This document shows, one piece after another, positions 42,740 to 51,529 of a DNA stretch of 64,000 nt. The notes beneath the pieces were generated by a model. It searched no databases, had not been told where the DNA came from, and saw only the letters and a list, made by a program, of their open reading frames with translations. The DNA is taken from positions 22,538-86,537 of the forward strand of contig NZ_JARWOP010000358.1 of NCBI RefSeq assembly GCF_029868745.1. The letters are read 5' to 3'. How positions within the stretch are numbered: the stretch's first letter is position 1; each line of letters begins with the position of its first letter. This DNA comes from Nocardia wallacei. Lineage in GTDB: Bacteria > Actinomycetota > Actinomycetes > Mycobacteriales > Mycobacteriaceae. The translations under genes and the position numbers were made by a program.

Positions 42740-43048
42740 ATGTCCGAATCCAATGTCCCGGAGCATGTCCAGGACACCACCCCGCCCCGCCGGACCGCCG
42801 GGCGCGTCGCCGGCAGCATCGCCTTGATCCTTGTCGCGCTCGTCTTGTTGACCGCCGGGATCCAGGCGATTGTCGATCCGGCCGACGTCGTCGCCAGTTC
42901 CTCGAACTCCGCGCGCAGCCCGGACACCGACGCCGAGGCACAGTTCAGCGGCCTGCTGGTGTGCTTCTTCGGGATCACGGTGCTGGGGTTCGGCATTGTG
43001 CTGTTCCAGAAGCCCTCTTCGAACACTTCATCCGGCAGCAAGGGCTGA
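42740..43048 (+). CDS. small two-helix membrane protein
   Basis: A 102-residue protein with two hydrophobic segments (IALILVALVLLTAGIQ and LLVCFFGITVLGFGIVLFQ), a short acidic extracytoplasmic loop and hydrophilic ends. The family is not recognised. Its stop codon lies in the left arm of a hairpin shared with the convergent desaturase gene. Confidence 0.65.
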   Translation: MSESNVPEHVQDTTPPRRTAGRVAGSIALILVALVLLTAGIQAIVDPADVVASSSNSARSPDTDAEAQFSGLLVCFFGITVLGFGIVLFQKPSSNTSSGSKG

Positions 43049-43084
43049 CTCACACACCCACCATGGGTGGACCATCAAGTCAGC
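43044..43084. terminator. bidirectional hairpin overlapping two convergent stop codons
   Basis: GCTGACT (43044-43050) pairs with AGTCAGC (43078-43084), and an inner CCACC/GGTGG pair closes around ATG near the middle. The stop codons of both flanking genes lie inside the outer stem. There is no T tract, as is common for actinobacterial terminators. Confidence 0.4.
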
Positions 43085-45089
43085 TGTCGTAGGCGATCGC
43101 GACCGTTGAGGTGCTGGGGTGAGATTGGCAGGTCAGGATGAAACCGGCGTCGACCTCGGCTGCGGTGAGCGCGAGGTTCTGCTCCATCGATACCGCTCCC
43201 GTGATGATTCTGGCTTTGCATGTGCCACATGCGCCGCCGAGACAGGCGTACGGCGCATCGATATCGTTTTTCAGCGCGGATTCGAGCACGGTCTCACCGG
43301 CGGCGAGGTCCACGGTGTAGCCCGCGCCGGCCAGGGTGATGGTCACTTCGGCGTCGGCGTAGTCGTCGACGTGTGTGGATTGTCGTGTGCCGCAGAACAA
43401 TTCGAGATGTATCCGCTCGGCCGGCACTGCTTCGACCGCGAGCCCATCGCACATTGTCGTGACCAGATCGCCCGGGCCGCACAGGTACCACCGGTCGATC
43501 GAGGCGAGATCGCCGCCGAGCAGCCGTCGCACCATCGCCAAGTCGATACGGCCACGAACAGCGACGGGGTGGTGGTGCGCCTCGCCGGAGCGGACGTGGA
43601 ATACGCGCAACCGGTCGGCATATCGAGATTCGAGTTCATCGACTTCGGCGGCGAACATGGTCGACTCCGCGGTTCTGTTGCCATAGAAGAGGGTGAAGCG
43701 GCTCTCGGTCTCGATCTCCATCGTGGTGCGAACAATCGACAGAATGGGCGTGATTCCGCTGCCCGCCGCGACCGCGACATAATCGCGCCGGGCGAGTGGA
43801 TCGAGCGGTGCGCCGAAGCTGCCCGTGGGCGTCATCAGCTCCAAGATGTCGCCCGCCCGCAGCGTGTCGACCGCGAAGTTCGAGAACAGCCCGCCCGCCA
43901 CCCGCCGCACTCCGATCGCCAGTTCTCCCGAGGTGGCCGAGGTGCAGATCGAGTAGTTTCGCCGGACCTCCCGCCCACCGATGCGGTGTCGAACGGTCAG
44001 GTGCTGGCCCGCCCGGAACCGGAATCGGTCGCTCAGATGATCGGGAACGTCGAAGGTAACTTCGACGCTGTCCGGAGTCAGCGGCTCGACGCTTTTGACG
44101 GGGATCGGGTGGGTACCGACATAGCGGGCCGAAGAGGAACGTGGCATACGGGTCGGGAGCAGCGCGGCGAGTGTGCCGTTGAGGCGTTTCCATTCGCGGT
44201 ATTGCGCGGCGTCGAGCTGCTGCCCGAAGACGGTGCTTATCGCCGAGTCGCGTTCGAGGTAGGCGGCCTCGTTGCGTCGCCAGGCCGCGACATAGCGGTA
44301 GAAGGGAATGGAGGGGTGCAGGTGGTGGACCAGGTGGTAGTTCTGCGACAACAGCAGCGGAGTCAGGATCCATTCGGAGCCGACACGGTTGCGGGTCGCG
44401 CGGTAGCGGTTCTCGCGTTGGGTGTCCTTCAAATCGTGGTGGGGTAGCCAGTCGAACCACCACGCGAGCACGAACATCGCCACCCGCCCGGGAATCAGGC
44501 AGACCACGGCGAGCGTCCACAGGTATCCGGTGCAGGCGGCCGCCACGATCGCCGTCAGCGAGAAAGTCATCAACGCCGCCGTTTCCAAGACCTCGGCGCG
44601 CGGTCGCCGACGCACGTTACGCACCAGGAAACTGATATACGGCAGGTCCATGGCCGGGAAACGGACGGGCAACTGCCACCACGGCGCGGCGCTGACGAAG
44701 TGATCGGGATCGAACTCACCGTCATTCGTATTGCGGTGGTGCTCGATATGAATGAACGCGAACGACTTGAATGAAATCAGCGGCGAGACGAAGAACATCG
44801 CCACCCGGCCGAAGGCGACGTTGACCCAGCGACGGGAGCTGATCGAGTAATGCGAGGCGTCGTGCAACACCGTGAACAGGACGAAGATTGCCGCGGAACT
44901 CGCCGCGATGGTGACGATCGCAGGCGCGGTGCCGGTGAGCGCGGCCCAGGTCGAGACGCCGAAGACCGCCAGCGCGCCTGCGCAGAGGCCGACTATCGGC
45001 CACGACAGCGTGGGAATTCGCTCACCCGGATCAGGCAAAGCATGCTGCGAGGCCGATGCTGGAGATGGGGAGTGATAAGTCGTCGACAT
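43080..45089 (-). CDS. fatty-acid desaturase/hydroxylase fused to ferredoxin reductase and ferredoxin
   Basis: A 669-residue fusion. The N-terminal 310 residues are a membrane di-iron desaturase/hydroxylase with histidine boxes HDASH, HIEHH and HLVHH, plus WLPHH. Next come an FAD domain (RRNYSICTS), an NAD domain (AVAAGSGITPILSI, then GNRTAEST and YLCGPG) and a C-terminal plant-type 2Fe-2S ferredoxin (CLGGACGTCK, then LTCQS). All electron-transfer parts are thus on one chain. ATG 45089 is preferred over an upstream in-frame GTG. It is convergent with the small membrane protein gene and downstream of pucR. The substrate is probably an acyl lipid or carotenoid; this is not determinable. Confidence 0.85.
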   Translation of the reverse strand: MSTTYHSPSPASASQHALPDPGERIPTLSWPIVGLCAGALAVFGVSTWAALTGTAPAIVTIAASSAAIFVLFTVLHDASHYSISSRRWVNVAFGRVAMFFVSPLISFKSFAFIHIEHHRNTNDGEFDPDHFVSAAPWWQLPVRFPAMDLPYISFLVRNVRRRPRAEVLETAALMTFSLTAIVAAACTGYLWTLAVVCLIPGRVAMFVLAWWFDWLPHHDLKDTQRENRYRATRNRVGSEWILTPLLLSQNYHLVHHLHPSIPFYRYVAAWRRNEAAYLERDSAISTVFGQQLDAAQYREWKRLNGTLAALLPTRMPRSSSARYVGTHPIPVKSVEPLTPDSVEVTFDVPDHLSDRFRFRAGQHLTVRHRIGGREVRRNYSICTSATSGELAIGVRRVAGGLFSNFAVDTLRAGDILELMTPTGSFGAPLDPLARRDYVAVAAGSGITPILSIVRTTMEIETESRFTLFYGNRTAESTMFAAEVDELESRYADRLRVFHVRSGEAHHHPVAVRGRIDLAMVRRLLGGDLASIDRWYLCGPGDLVTTMCDGLAVEAVPAERIHLELFCGTRQSTHVDDYADAEVTITLAGAGYTVDLAAGETVLESALKNDIDAPYACLGGACGTCKARIITGAVSMEQNLALTAAEVDAGFILTCQSHPSTSTVAIAYDS

Positions 45090-45223
45090 CGAACTGCTCT
45101 TTCGCGCTGCAGGATGAGATACCCACAAACTACGAGCGGCCGGGACCGGTCAACAAGGCGTTCCCAGCCCTCTTCGATGTGCTGCGAGCACATCTCGGTG
45201 CGCTCAGCGTCCGGTCGACGCGA

Positions 45224-46465
45224 CTATGACCCGCGCAGAACCGAGGCCCCCAGCACGTCGCACACGAGTAGGGCGGCGTGCAGCTCGACAGTCTTGACGG
45301 TGGCGGGCCGGCCCCGGCGTTCTTCGGCACGACGCACCCTCTGCAGGACCGTATTCCGGTGGATTCCCAAGGCGCGCGCCGCGGTCGCCAGACTCCCTTG
45401 CGCGTCGAGCACAGCCAGGAGTGCGGCGCGCTCGCCGCGCTCTTTCGCGTCGTCGCGCGCCAGTGCGCCGAGCTGAGCGGCGACGAAGGACCGTGCCGCA
45501 TCCAGGTCGCGGGAAATGGCATCCACCAACGCGACATCGCCGAACTCGGTGATCGTCGGCGCCGCGCGACCGGACAGTTCGATGACGCGGCGAGTGCGGA
45601 CAGCTTCGAGGTGGGAGAGGCGGAACCCCGCGGCCCCCGGATGGGGCGAGCCCACCGCGACGTGAACATTTCTGCTGTCACCGCGAAACTCCATCGCCAT
45701 CTCCGTGAGCGAACTCCGCAACTCCCCCGTGACCGATGCCCATCCCCACACCGCGAGTGGACCGTCCGCCACGACGAGCGAGTAGGCCGCCCCGAGGAAC
45801 CGTCCCACCTGCCTGGCGCATCCCTCGAGGTCGACGCCCCGGTCGTCGGTCCAGCACACGAAGCCGATCTGGCGACCGGTGAGCCGATGACCGAGCACAC
45901 GTTCGGCCCGCGCGATATCGATACCTTCCCCCGCCAGCAGCGCGCGCACGACATCGGCCCGCTCGGCCCTCGCCTTGTTCTGACGCCGCTCGAGCTCGGC
46001 TACGTACTCGGCGGCCACAAGACTGGAGATGCGGTCGATGTATCTGAACCCGAACCGCTCGAGATCGACAAACGTCCGCAACGCGACAGCGGGATCAGCG
46101 ATCGAATCGGTCAGCGATTCGGAAAGCTTTTCAGTGAAGAACTCATGACCCAACCGGTAGAACCGCAGCATCACATCCACGCTGTGCCCCCGTGACGCCA
46201 TTGCTCGAGCGTGCTCGAGCGCCGTCACCGGCGCCTCCACAGCCGCTATATCGATCCCATGACGAACCATCGAAAGCACCGCTTCGAGGTTCGACGAGCA
46301 CGATCCCAAGGTCAGGCCGCGCAGCTCCGCATCCCCACCGATCTCCGGTATCCGCTCGACCAAATACTCCAGCATGTCGTCAGCGAGGCCGGACACATTC
46401 ACCAGCAAAGACGCCGCGATGCCCCGTTCGACCTCCCCGCCACGAGCCGGGTCCAGCGCCTCCAT
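45224..46465 (-). CDS. PucR-family transcriptional regulator
   Basis: A 413-residue regulator. The N-terminal half is a RsbT co-antagonist-like helical domain (MLEYLVERIPEI, HSVDVMLRFYRLGHEFF), the middle is GGDEF-like (FVCWTDDRGVDLEG), and the C-terminus is the PucR HTH (TAARALGIHRNTVLQRVRRAEE). It lies 135 bp upstream of the desaturase fusion on the same strand, which makes that gene a plausible target. Its start is 9 bp after the stop of a LuxR-type ATPase gene on the same strand, so it may be expressed from that transcript. Confidence 0.85.
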   Translation of the reverse strand: MEALDPARGGEVERGIAASLLVNVSGLADDMLEYLVERIPEIGGDAELRGLTLGSCSSNLEAVLSMVRHGIDIAAVEAPVTALEHARAMASRGHSVDVMLRFYRLGHEFFTEKLSESLTDSIADPAVALRTFVDLERFGFRYIDRISSLVAAEYVAELERRQNKARAERADVVRALLAGEGIDIARAERVLGHRLTGRQIGFVCWTDDRGVDLEGCARQVGRFLGAAYSLVVADGPLAVWGWASVTGELRSSLTEMAMEFRGDSRNVHVAVGSPHPGAAGFRLSHLEAVRTRRVIELSGRAAPTITEFGDVALVDAISRDLDAARSFVAAQLGALARDDAKERGERAALLAVLDAQGSLATAARALGIHRNTVLQRVRRAEERRGRPATVKTVELHAALLVCDVLGASVLRGS

Positions 46466-46474
46466 ACCTGCACA

Positions 46475-49291
46475 TTAACCTGGCCGAGGAAGCCCCGGCG
46501 GCCCCCGCATATCGCCTCCATTTTCGGTCAGCACCAGCCGGGTGAGTTCGGCGCGAGATCCGACGCCGGTCTTCCGGAAGATCTTCCGCAGATGGTGATC
46601 GACCGTGCGAGGGCTCAGAAACAGCTGCGCCGCGATATCCCGGTTGGTACTACCTTGCGATACGGCGGTGGCAATTCGTGACTCCTGCGGAGTGAGCGCC
46701 GACAGGCGTCCGGCAACGGGGAAGTGCACGGTTTCCCCCATGGCGCACAATTCGTCTCGGGCGCGCTCCGCCCAGACCTCCGCGCCCAGGCCGTGAAACG
46801 CTTCCAGTGCCGCCCACAGCGGCGCGCGGGCCTGCGACCGGCGGCGTCTACGCCGCAGATGTCTGCCGAACAGCAACAGTGTTCTCGCCGTCTCCAGCGG
46901 CTGGTCTCCACGTTCGTGCAGCTCCACAGCCTGAAGGAACTCGGTCGTCGCGTCATCGGGAGGGCTGAGCAGTGCGCGGCACCGACCGACCAGGGCATTC
47001 GGCTCCAGCGCATCGATCGCCTTCGCCCAGCGGCTGAACAGCGCCAGCGGCTCGGCGGCCAGGGCGGGCCGATCCAGTTGCACCGCCGCCTCCACCAGAT
47101 CGGGCACATTCACCATGGCCGAAACACAGGAGGAACCGTCGAAGAGAGGTCCGAAATGCACCAGCGCCTGCTCCGGCCTGCCAGCGGCCAGGTCGAGCAG
47201 GCCCAGGGCCCGCCGGGCGGCGATGACGGCATCCATCGCGCCTTGACCGAGTGCATCGGCGATCAGCTCGCGCGCCGATGACCGGGCCTGCTGCTCTCGG
47301 CCGCGCAGCGCCGCGAGGACGACAAGGCAACCGCGAAAGCCGAGAATCGCGTTGCGCTGTCCGGTGGCCTCCGCCACCTGAAGGCCTTCCTCGGCGAGTG
47401 TCTCCGCGGAGTCGAAATGCCCGCTCGCCGACTCGTCGTCGGCCGCCTGACGCAACGCCGACACCAAGTAGACCGGCGTGCCGAGGCGTCGTGCGTGCCG
47501 AATCGCCAACCGGCTCAGGCGCCGCGAACGCGCACGATCACCCAGCTCCCACACCGCCCCGGTCGCCCAGGACAACAGACCGGGATCGGTCGATCGTTCG
47601 ACCGCCGCCAAATCACCAGGATGCAATCCGGCATCTTTGCCCTCCCGGACTCGACAACAGCCACGCACCATCCGGCCGAGGAGATCGGCTTCGCCGGAAC
47701 CGGCAAACGACAGCCGCTCCGCCACTTCGGACAACTCGTCCCATACAACCGCCGCAGGCACCGCGGAACTCGCCTCCCACAGCAGCATCAACAGTGGAAC
47801 CGAGTGCTGCACAGGAGCTTTCACCGCTATGTCGAGAACAGCGCGTATCATCGCGACGGCATCGGCCGGTCGGCCGAGCCGCAGTTCCATCGCCGCGCGC
47901 AACCACGTCACCTGAACGCGCATGGTCCCGTCGAGAGGATCGGCGATGTCGACGCACGCCAGCGCCGACTGCGCCCGATCGAAGTCTCCGACGCGCCACC
48001 ACGCGGTCGCCGATTCGAACAGTCGTCGTGGCCGGGCCGCCCGGAGTTCGCCGAGTTCCACCGCGCGGGCCAGCAGCACCGCGGCGGTAGCGGAACTCGA
48101 ACAGGCGGCGAGGCGAGCCGCTCGCTCGAATTCCTCGGCGGCAGCCTCGTCCCGTTCGTCTGCGGCCTGCCCCAGATGCCACGCGCGACGCACGGCATCG
48201 CGACCGCCGGCGCCCGCGAGAGCTCGATGCGCACGCTTCCGAGCTGACGGCGCGGCACCGTAGTAGACGGCCGAGCGAACGAGCGGGTGGCGGAAAGCCA
48301 CTGTCGAGCCGTCCATCACAACCAGATCGTCGAGCGCCATGAGCAGATCCGGCGTCGGTCGCAGATTCGGTTCGAACAGGGTTGCCGCGCAAGATAATAC
48401 GTCCCAGCGGCATCTTCCTTCCGCGGCAATCAACAGCAAAAGCTGCCGCAGCGGTTCGCGGTGGTGTCGAACTCGGCGAAAGAATGCCTGTCGCAACCTT
48501 TCCGCGATCGGCAACGGGTTCGGCGGCAGACCCGCGTGCGGCACCGCCACCGGAAGTCCCCGAATCGCCAGCGGATTTCCTCCTGCGGCCGCCACAATCT
48601 GGTTCTGTTGCGCCGAGGTCAACCACTGGCCGACATGGTCCACGAGCAGTTCCCGCGCCGATCGTCGGTCCAACCCGGTCAGCCGCACCTCTACATCGCC
48701 GCTGCTGACGGCTCGGCGGCCTTCCTCCGGACACAGGGCGAACACGACGGCGACGGGCGCGGCCCGCACACGGCGTGCCACGAATTCGAGAACCTCGATC
48801 GAGGCGCTGTCGGCCCAGTGCGCGTCATCCACCAGGCAGAGCAGCGGCTGCTCACTCGCCATTCTCGACAGCAGTGCCAGTGTCGCCGAACCGACCGAGG
48901 CCGAGTCCGAGGCCGGACCGTCCCACAGTCCGAATACGGCGCGTAGCGCCTCTGACTGCGGCTCGTGCAGGAGGTGTAGTCCGGGCAGCAGTAGCTGGTG
49001 GAGCGTCGCGAATGCCATATCGGCTTCGGATTCGGCACAGTGCACCCGAAGTACCCGCATGCCCGTCGCATTGTCCGCGACGTCGGAGAGCAGCGCGCTC
49101 TTGCCGATTCCCGGTTCTCCCGAGACCACCGCCGCCCCGCCCTCGCCCGCCCTGGCACGGTCTATCAAGGCCGCCAGCGCCGCACGCTCCCGGTCGCGGC
49201 CGTACAGTGTGCCGGAAGACGAACCGGCGGTTTCCGGCGTAGGTCGTGATCGGTAGTTCGACGAAGGGTTATTCCGGCGCTCGGGATTCAT
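46475..49291 (-). CDS. LAL-type LuxR regulator with AAA/STAND ATPase
   Basis: A 938-residue protein. It has the N-terminal signature GRDRERAALAALID, Walker A GEPGIGKS near residue 60 and Walker B LCLVDDAHWAD. A long TPR-like region follows, then a complete C-terminal LuxR HTH (LTPQESRIATAVSQGSTNRD and LSPRTVDHHLRKIF). It is the same architecture as the two large regulators at 56939 and 61047, with clear paralogy. The inducer is unknown. It is in line with pucR, 9 bp upstream. A 15-bp inverted repeat at 49336-49374 lies before its start. Confidence 0.88.
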   Translation of the reverse strand: MNPERRNNPSSNYRSRPTPETAGSSSGTLYGRDRERAALAALIDRARAGEGGAAVVSGEPGIGKSALLSDVADNATGMRVLRVHCAESEADMAFATLHQLLLPGLHLLHEPQSEALRAVFGLWDGPASDSASVGSATLALLSRMASEQPLLCLVDDAHWADSASIEVLEFVARRVRAAPVAVVFALCPEEGRRAVSSGDVEVRLTGLDRRSARELLVDHVGQWLTSAQQNQIVAAAGGNPLAIRGLPVAVPHAGLPPNPLPIAERLRQAFFRRVRHHREPLRQLLLLIAAEGRCRWDVLSCAATLFEPNLRPTPDLLMALDDLVVMDGSTVAFRHPLVRSAVYYGAAPSARKRAHRALAGAGGRDAVRRAWHLGQAADERDEAAAEEFERAARLAACSSSATAAVLLARAVELGELRAARPRRLFESATAWWRVGDFDRAQSALACVDIADPLDGTMRVQVTWLRAAMELRLGRPADAVAMIRAVLDIAVKAPVQHSVPLLMLLWEASSAVPAAVVWDELSEVAERLSFAGSGEADLLGRMVRGCCRVREGKDAGLHPGDLAAVERSTDPGLLSWATGAVWELGDRARSRRLSRLAIRHARRLGTPVYLVSALRQAADDESASGHFDSAETLAEEGLQVAEATGQRNAILGFRGCLVVLAALRGREQQARSSARELIADALGQGAMDAVIAARRALGLLDLAAGRPEQALVHFGPLFDGSSCVSAMVNVPDLVEAAVQLDRPALAAEPLALFSRWAKAIDALEPNALVGRCRALLSPPDDATTEFLQAVELHERGDQPLETARTLLLFGRHLRRRRRRSQARAPLWAALEAFHGLGAEVWAERARDELCAMGETVHFPVAGRLSALTPQESRIATAVSQGSTNRDIAAQLFLSPRTVDHHLRKIFRKTGVGSRAELTRLVLTENGGDMRGPPGLPRPG

Positions 49292-49644
49292 ACTCGAGCC
49301 AATACTCGCGGAACGCCGGCCGGCGGAACAAGTCAGTAACTTATGCTGGTAGTAAAAACACCAGGATAAGTTACCCGCAAGTTAATGATGCCAATGGTTA
49401 CGTATAAATTATGATGCCGGCGACGATCCCGTTGTCCAGTGGCCGAATCAGTAAGATCACTAGTCTTCTTCGCTCCAGGTTCCGCACTGAAGTCTGCGAC
49501 GTTTCGGGCAAACTCCGAGGAGAAAGGCGGTTGCATTCCCCCCGTCGATCACACCGGCGCGGTCTCAGGCGACCGGCGCGGCCCGACCTCGGCTTACGTA
49601 GGCGTTACCCTGCTCAGGTAATCGATGTATTGCCGAGCGGAGAG
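49292..49644. other. AT-rich regulatory gap between divergent regulators
   Basis: These 353 bp hold no supported gene. The left 130 bp are markedly AT-rich compared with the surroundings, with the large inverted repeat and a TATAAATTAT element near 49405, so they probably contain the promoters of both flanking regulators. The rest looks like ordinary leader DNA. Confidence 0.5.
49336..49374. promoter_or_regulatory. 15-bp inverted repeat with one mismatch
   Basis: GTAACTTATGCTGGT and ACCAGGATAAGTTAC are complementary except at one position, with AGTAAAAAC between them. It lies 45 bp upstream of the LAL regulator start. A further AAGTTA half-site follows at about 49379. A high-affinity operator is more likely than a terminator, given the divergent genes. 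Confidence 0.6.
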
Positions 49645-50499
49645 GTGCGGTTGAAGGCCACGGAAGACGACGGTCTCGCCAGACGTCGGGAGATTCGCCG
49701 ATTTCTCATGGCGCGTCGTGGTGCGATTTCACCCGAAGAGGTGGGACTGCCGGGAGGGCAGCGCCGACGCACTGCCGGGTTGCGGCGCGAAGAATTAGCC
49801 GCGCTGGCCGGAGTCGGAGTTACCTGGTACACATGGCTCGAACAAGGACGTGATATTCGGGTGTCGCCGGGAACTTTGCGACGGATCGCCAAGGCGCTGC
49901 GTCTCACACCGAGCGACACGGCTTATCTTTTCTCCCTCGCCGACCTGCCGACGAACGTTGAGACCGGAACATCGGGTGTCGCCGACCGGACCATACGCGA
50001 AACCGTGAGCGGCTTTCGCGCCGGCCCCGCGATCCTCGTCGATCCCTCGTGGGATGTCGAGGCATACAACTACCTGGCGGAAATCGTATTCGAATTCGAC
50101 GCATACGAGGGCCGGTTTGCCCGGAACCATATATGGCGCTTCTTCATGGATCCCGTTCGCCGTAACAAATATCCCGATTGGGACGATTTGGCTCCGGTGT
50201 GGCCGGCGGTCCTGAGGGTCGCGCATGTCAAACTTATGGGCGATCCATATTTCGAAAGCCTGTTGGATGCGCTGCTGACTTCGAGCCCCGAGTTCCGAAC
50301 GTTCTGGGAGCGTCACGACACCGTCGAACCGGCCGCAACTCCTGGAGTACGAATGAAATTGCCGAATTACGCGACACTGGAGTTCGATTCGGTGCGATTT
50401 CGGCCGGTCGACGCACCACTGCACCTTCTCCATGTGCTCAACCCCGCGGACGACCATACGGCGGAGGTGATGCGAACGATGAGCCGTTCTCCACAATGA
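49645..50499 (+). CDS. XRE-family regulator with MmyB-like ligand domain
   Basis: A 284-residue protein with an N-terminal HTH (RRREIRRFLMARRG, then REELAALAGVGVTWYTWLEQG) and a C-terminal MmyB-like domain (VDPSWDVEAYNYLAEIVF, LPNYATLEFDSVRF, LHLLHVLNPADD). The start is uncertain: GTG 49645 or TTG 49651, the latter spaced better from GGAGAGG. It is the second MmyB-type regulator in the window, together with the one at 40643. Its last 62 bp overlap the convergent threonine aldolase gene. The target is unknown. Confidence 0.82.
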   Translation: MRLKATEDDGLARRREIRRFLMARRGAISPEEVGLPGGQRRRTAGLRREELAALAGVGVTWYTWLEQGRDIRVSPGTLRRIAKALRLTPSDTAYLFSLADLPTNVETGTSGVADRTIRETVSGFRAGPAILVDPSWDVEAYNYLAEIVFEFDAYEGRFARNHIWRFFMDPVRRNKYPDWDDLAPVWPAVLRVAHVKLMGDPYFESLLDALLTSSPEFRTFWERHDTVEPAATPGVRMKLPNYATLEFDSVRFRPVDAPLHLLHVLNPADDHTAEVMRTMSRSPQ

Positions 50500-51529
50500 G
50501 CCGCTTCCATGCGGCGAGCACGAGGTCGATCTGTGCGGTGGTGACGTCGCGGTGGGTGAGCATACGCACACGGCCTGGCACCGAGGTCGCCAGTATTCCG
50601 TGGGATTCGAGGCGTGCCACCCACTGCCGCGGCGTCCAACCGGTACCGGAAACCTCGGCGAACACGATATTCGTCGGAACCTCCGACGGATCGACCGCGC
50701 CGGGCAGTATCTCGGCGATACCCGCCGCCAACCGCCGGGCGTTCTCGTGATCGGAAATCAATCTGTCGTGGCCCTCGTCCAGCGCGACGAGCCCGGCGGC
50801 CGCGACCGATCCCGCCTGCCGCCAAGCCGCCCCGAACAGGATCTTCAGCCTGCGGACCTCGCGTATGAATTCGGCGTCTCCGGCGAGAACCGAGCCGATC
50901 GGGGCGCCCATGCCTTTGGAAAGGCTGAGCATCAGCGCATCGGAATGTGCGGCGTACTCCGCCACCGTCGCGCCGGTCGCCGCGCACGCGTTGAACAGGC
51001 GAGCGCCATCGAGGTAGAGCGGAACACGATGAGCGGCGGCCACCGAGGCGAGTTCGGCCACCGAGTCCACCGGCATGGGCCAGCCACCGCCGAGTTGGTG
51101 TGTGTTCTCGAGAACTACCAGGTCGACATGCCCCACGTCGTAGGGATCCGGCGCCAGCGACCGGTCGAGATCATCCGCGGCGAGCTGCCCGTGACTGCGG
51201 GCCTGGACCCGCCGGAAGGCGATACCGGAAAGCGCCGCGGACGAATGCGATTCCATACCGCAGACATGGGACCGCGCCTCGCAGACGACGAAATGCCCCG
51301 ATCGGACGAAGGCGTGCATGGCAATCTGATTACACAAGGTCCCAGTGGGCAGGAAGGCCGCCGCCGGCTTGCCGGTGAGTTCGGCGACCCGATCCTGTAG
51401 CCGGTTCACCGTCGGGTCGTCCCCGTACCAATCGTCTCCGACGTCGGCGCGGGCCATCGCCCGGCGCATGGCGTCGGTCGGTCTGGTCACGGTGTCCGAT
51501 CGAAGGTCGATGATCTCGTCCACGATCAT
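50438..51529 (-). CDS. low-specificity threonine aldolase family protein
   Basis: A 363-residue fold-type-I PLP enzyme. The PLP lysine is Lys205 in LSLSKGMGAPIGS, and the N-terminal IDLRSDTVTRPT and GDDWYGDDPT segments are hallmarks of the family. It would split beta-hydroxy-alpha-amino acids into glycine and an aldehyde, or the reverse. Its start overlaps the aminotransferase stop by 4 bp, so it is the third gene of a cupin/aminotransferase/aldolase operon. The natural substrate is unknown; the partners suggest a modified amino acid. Confidence 0.85.
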   Translation of the reverse strand: MIVDEIIDLRSDTVTRPTDAMRRAMARADVGDDWYGDDPTVNRLQDRVAELTGKPAAAFLPTGTLCNQIAMHAFVRSGHFVVCEARSHVCGMESHSSAALSGIAFRRVQARSHGQLAADDLDRSLAPDPYDVGHVDLVVLENTHQLGGGWPMPVDSVAELASVAAAHRVPLYLDGARLFNACAATGATVAEYAAHSDALMLSLSKGMGAPIGSVLAGDAEFIREVRRLKILFGAAWRQAGSVAAAGLVALDEGHDRLISDHENARRLAAGIAEILPGAVDPSEVPTNIVFAEVSGTGWTPRQWVARLESHGILATSVPGRVRMLTHRDVTTAQIDLVLAAWKRLIVENGSSFASPPPYGRPRG

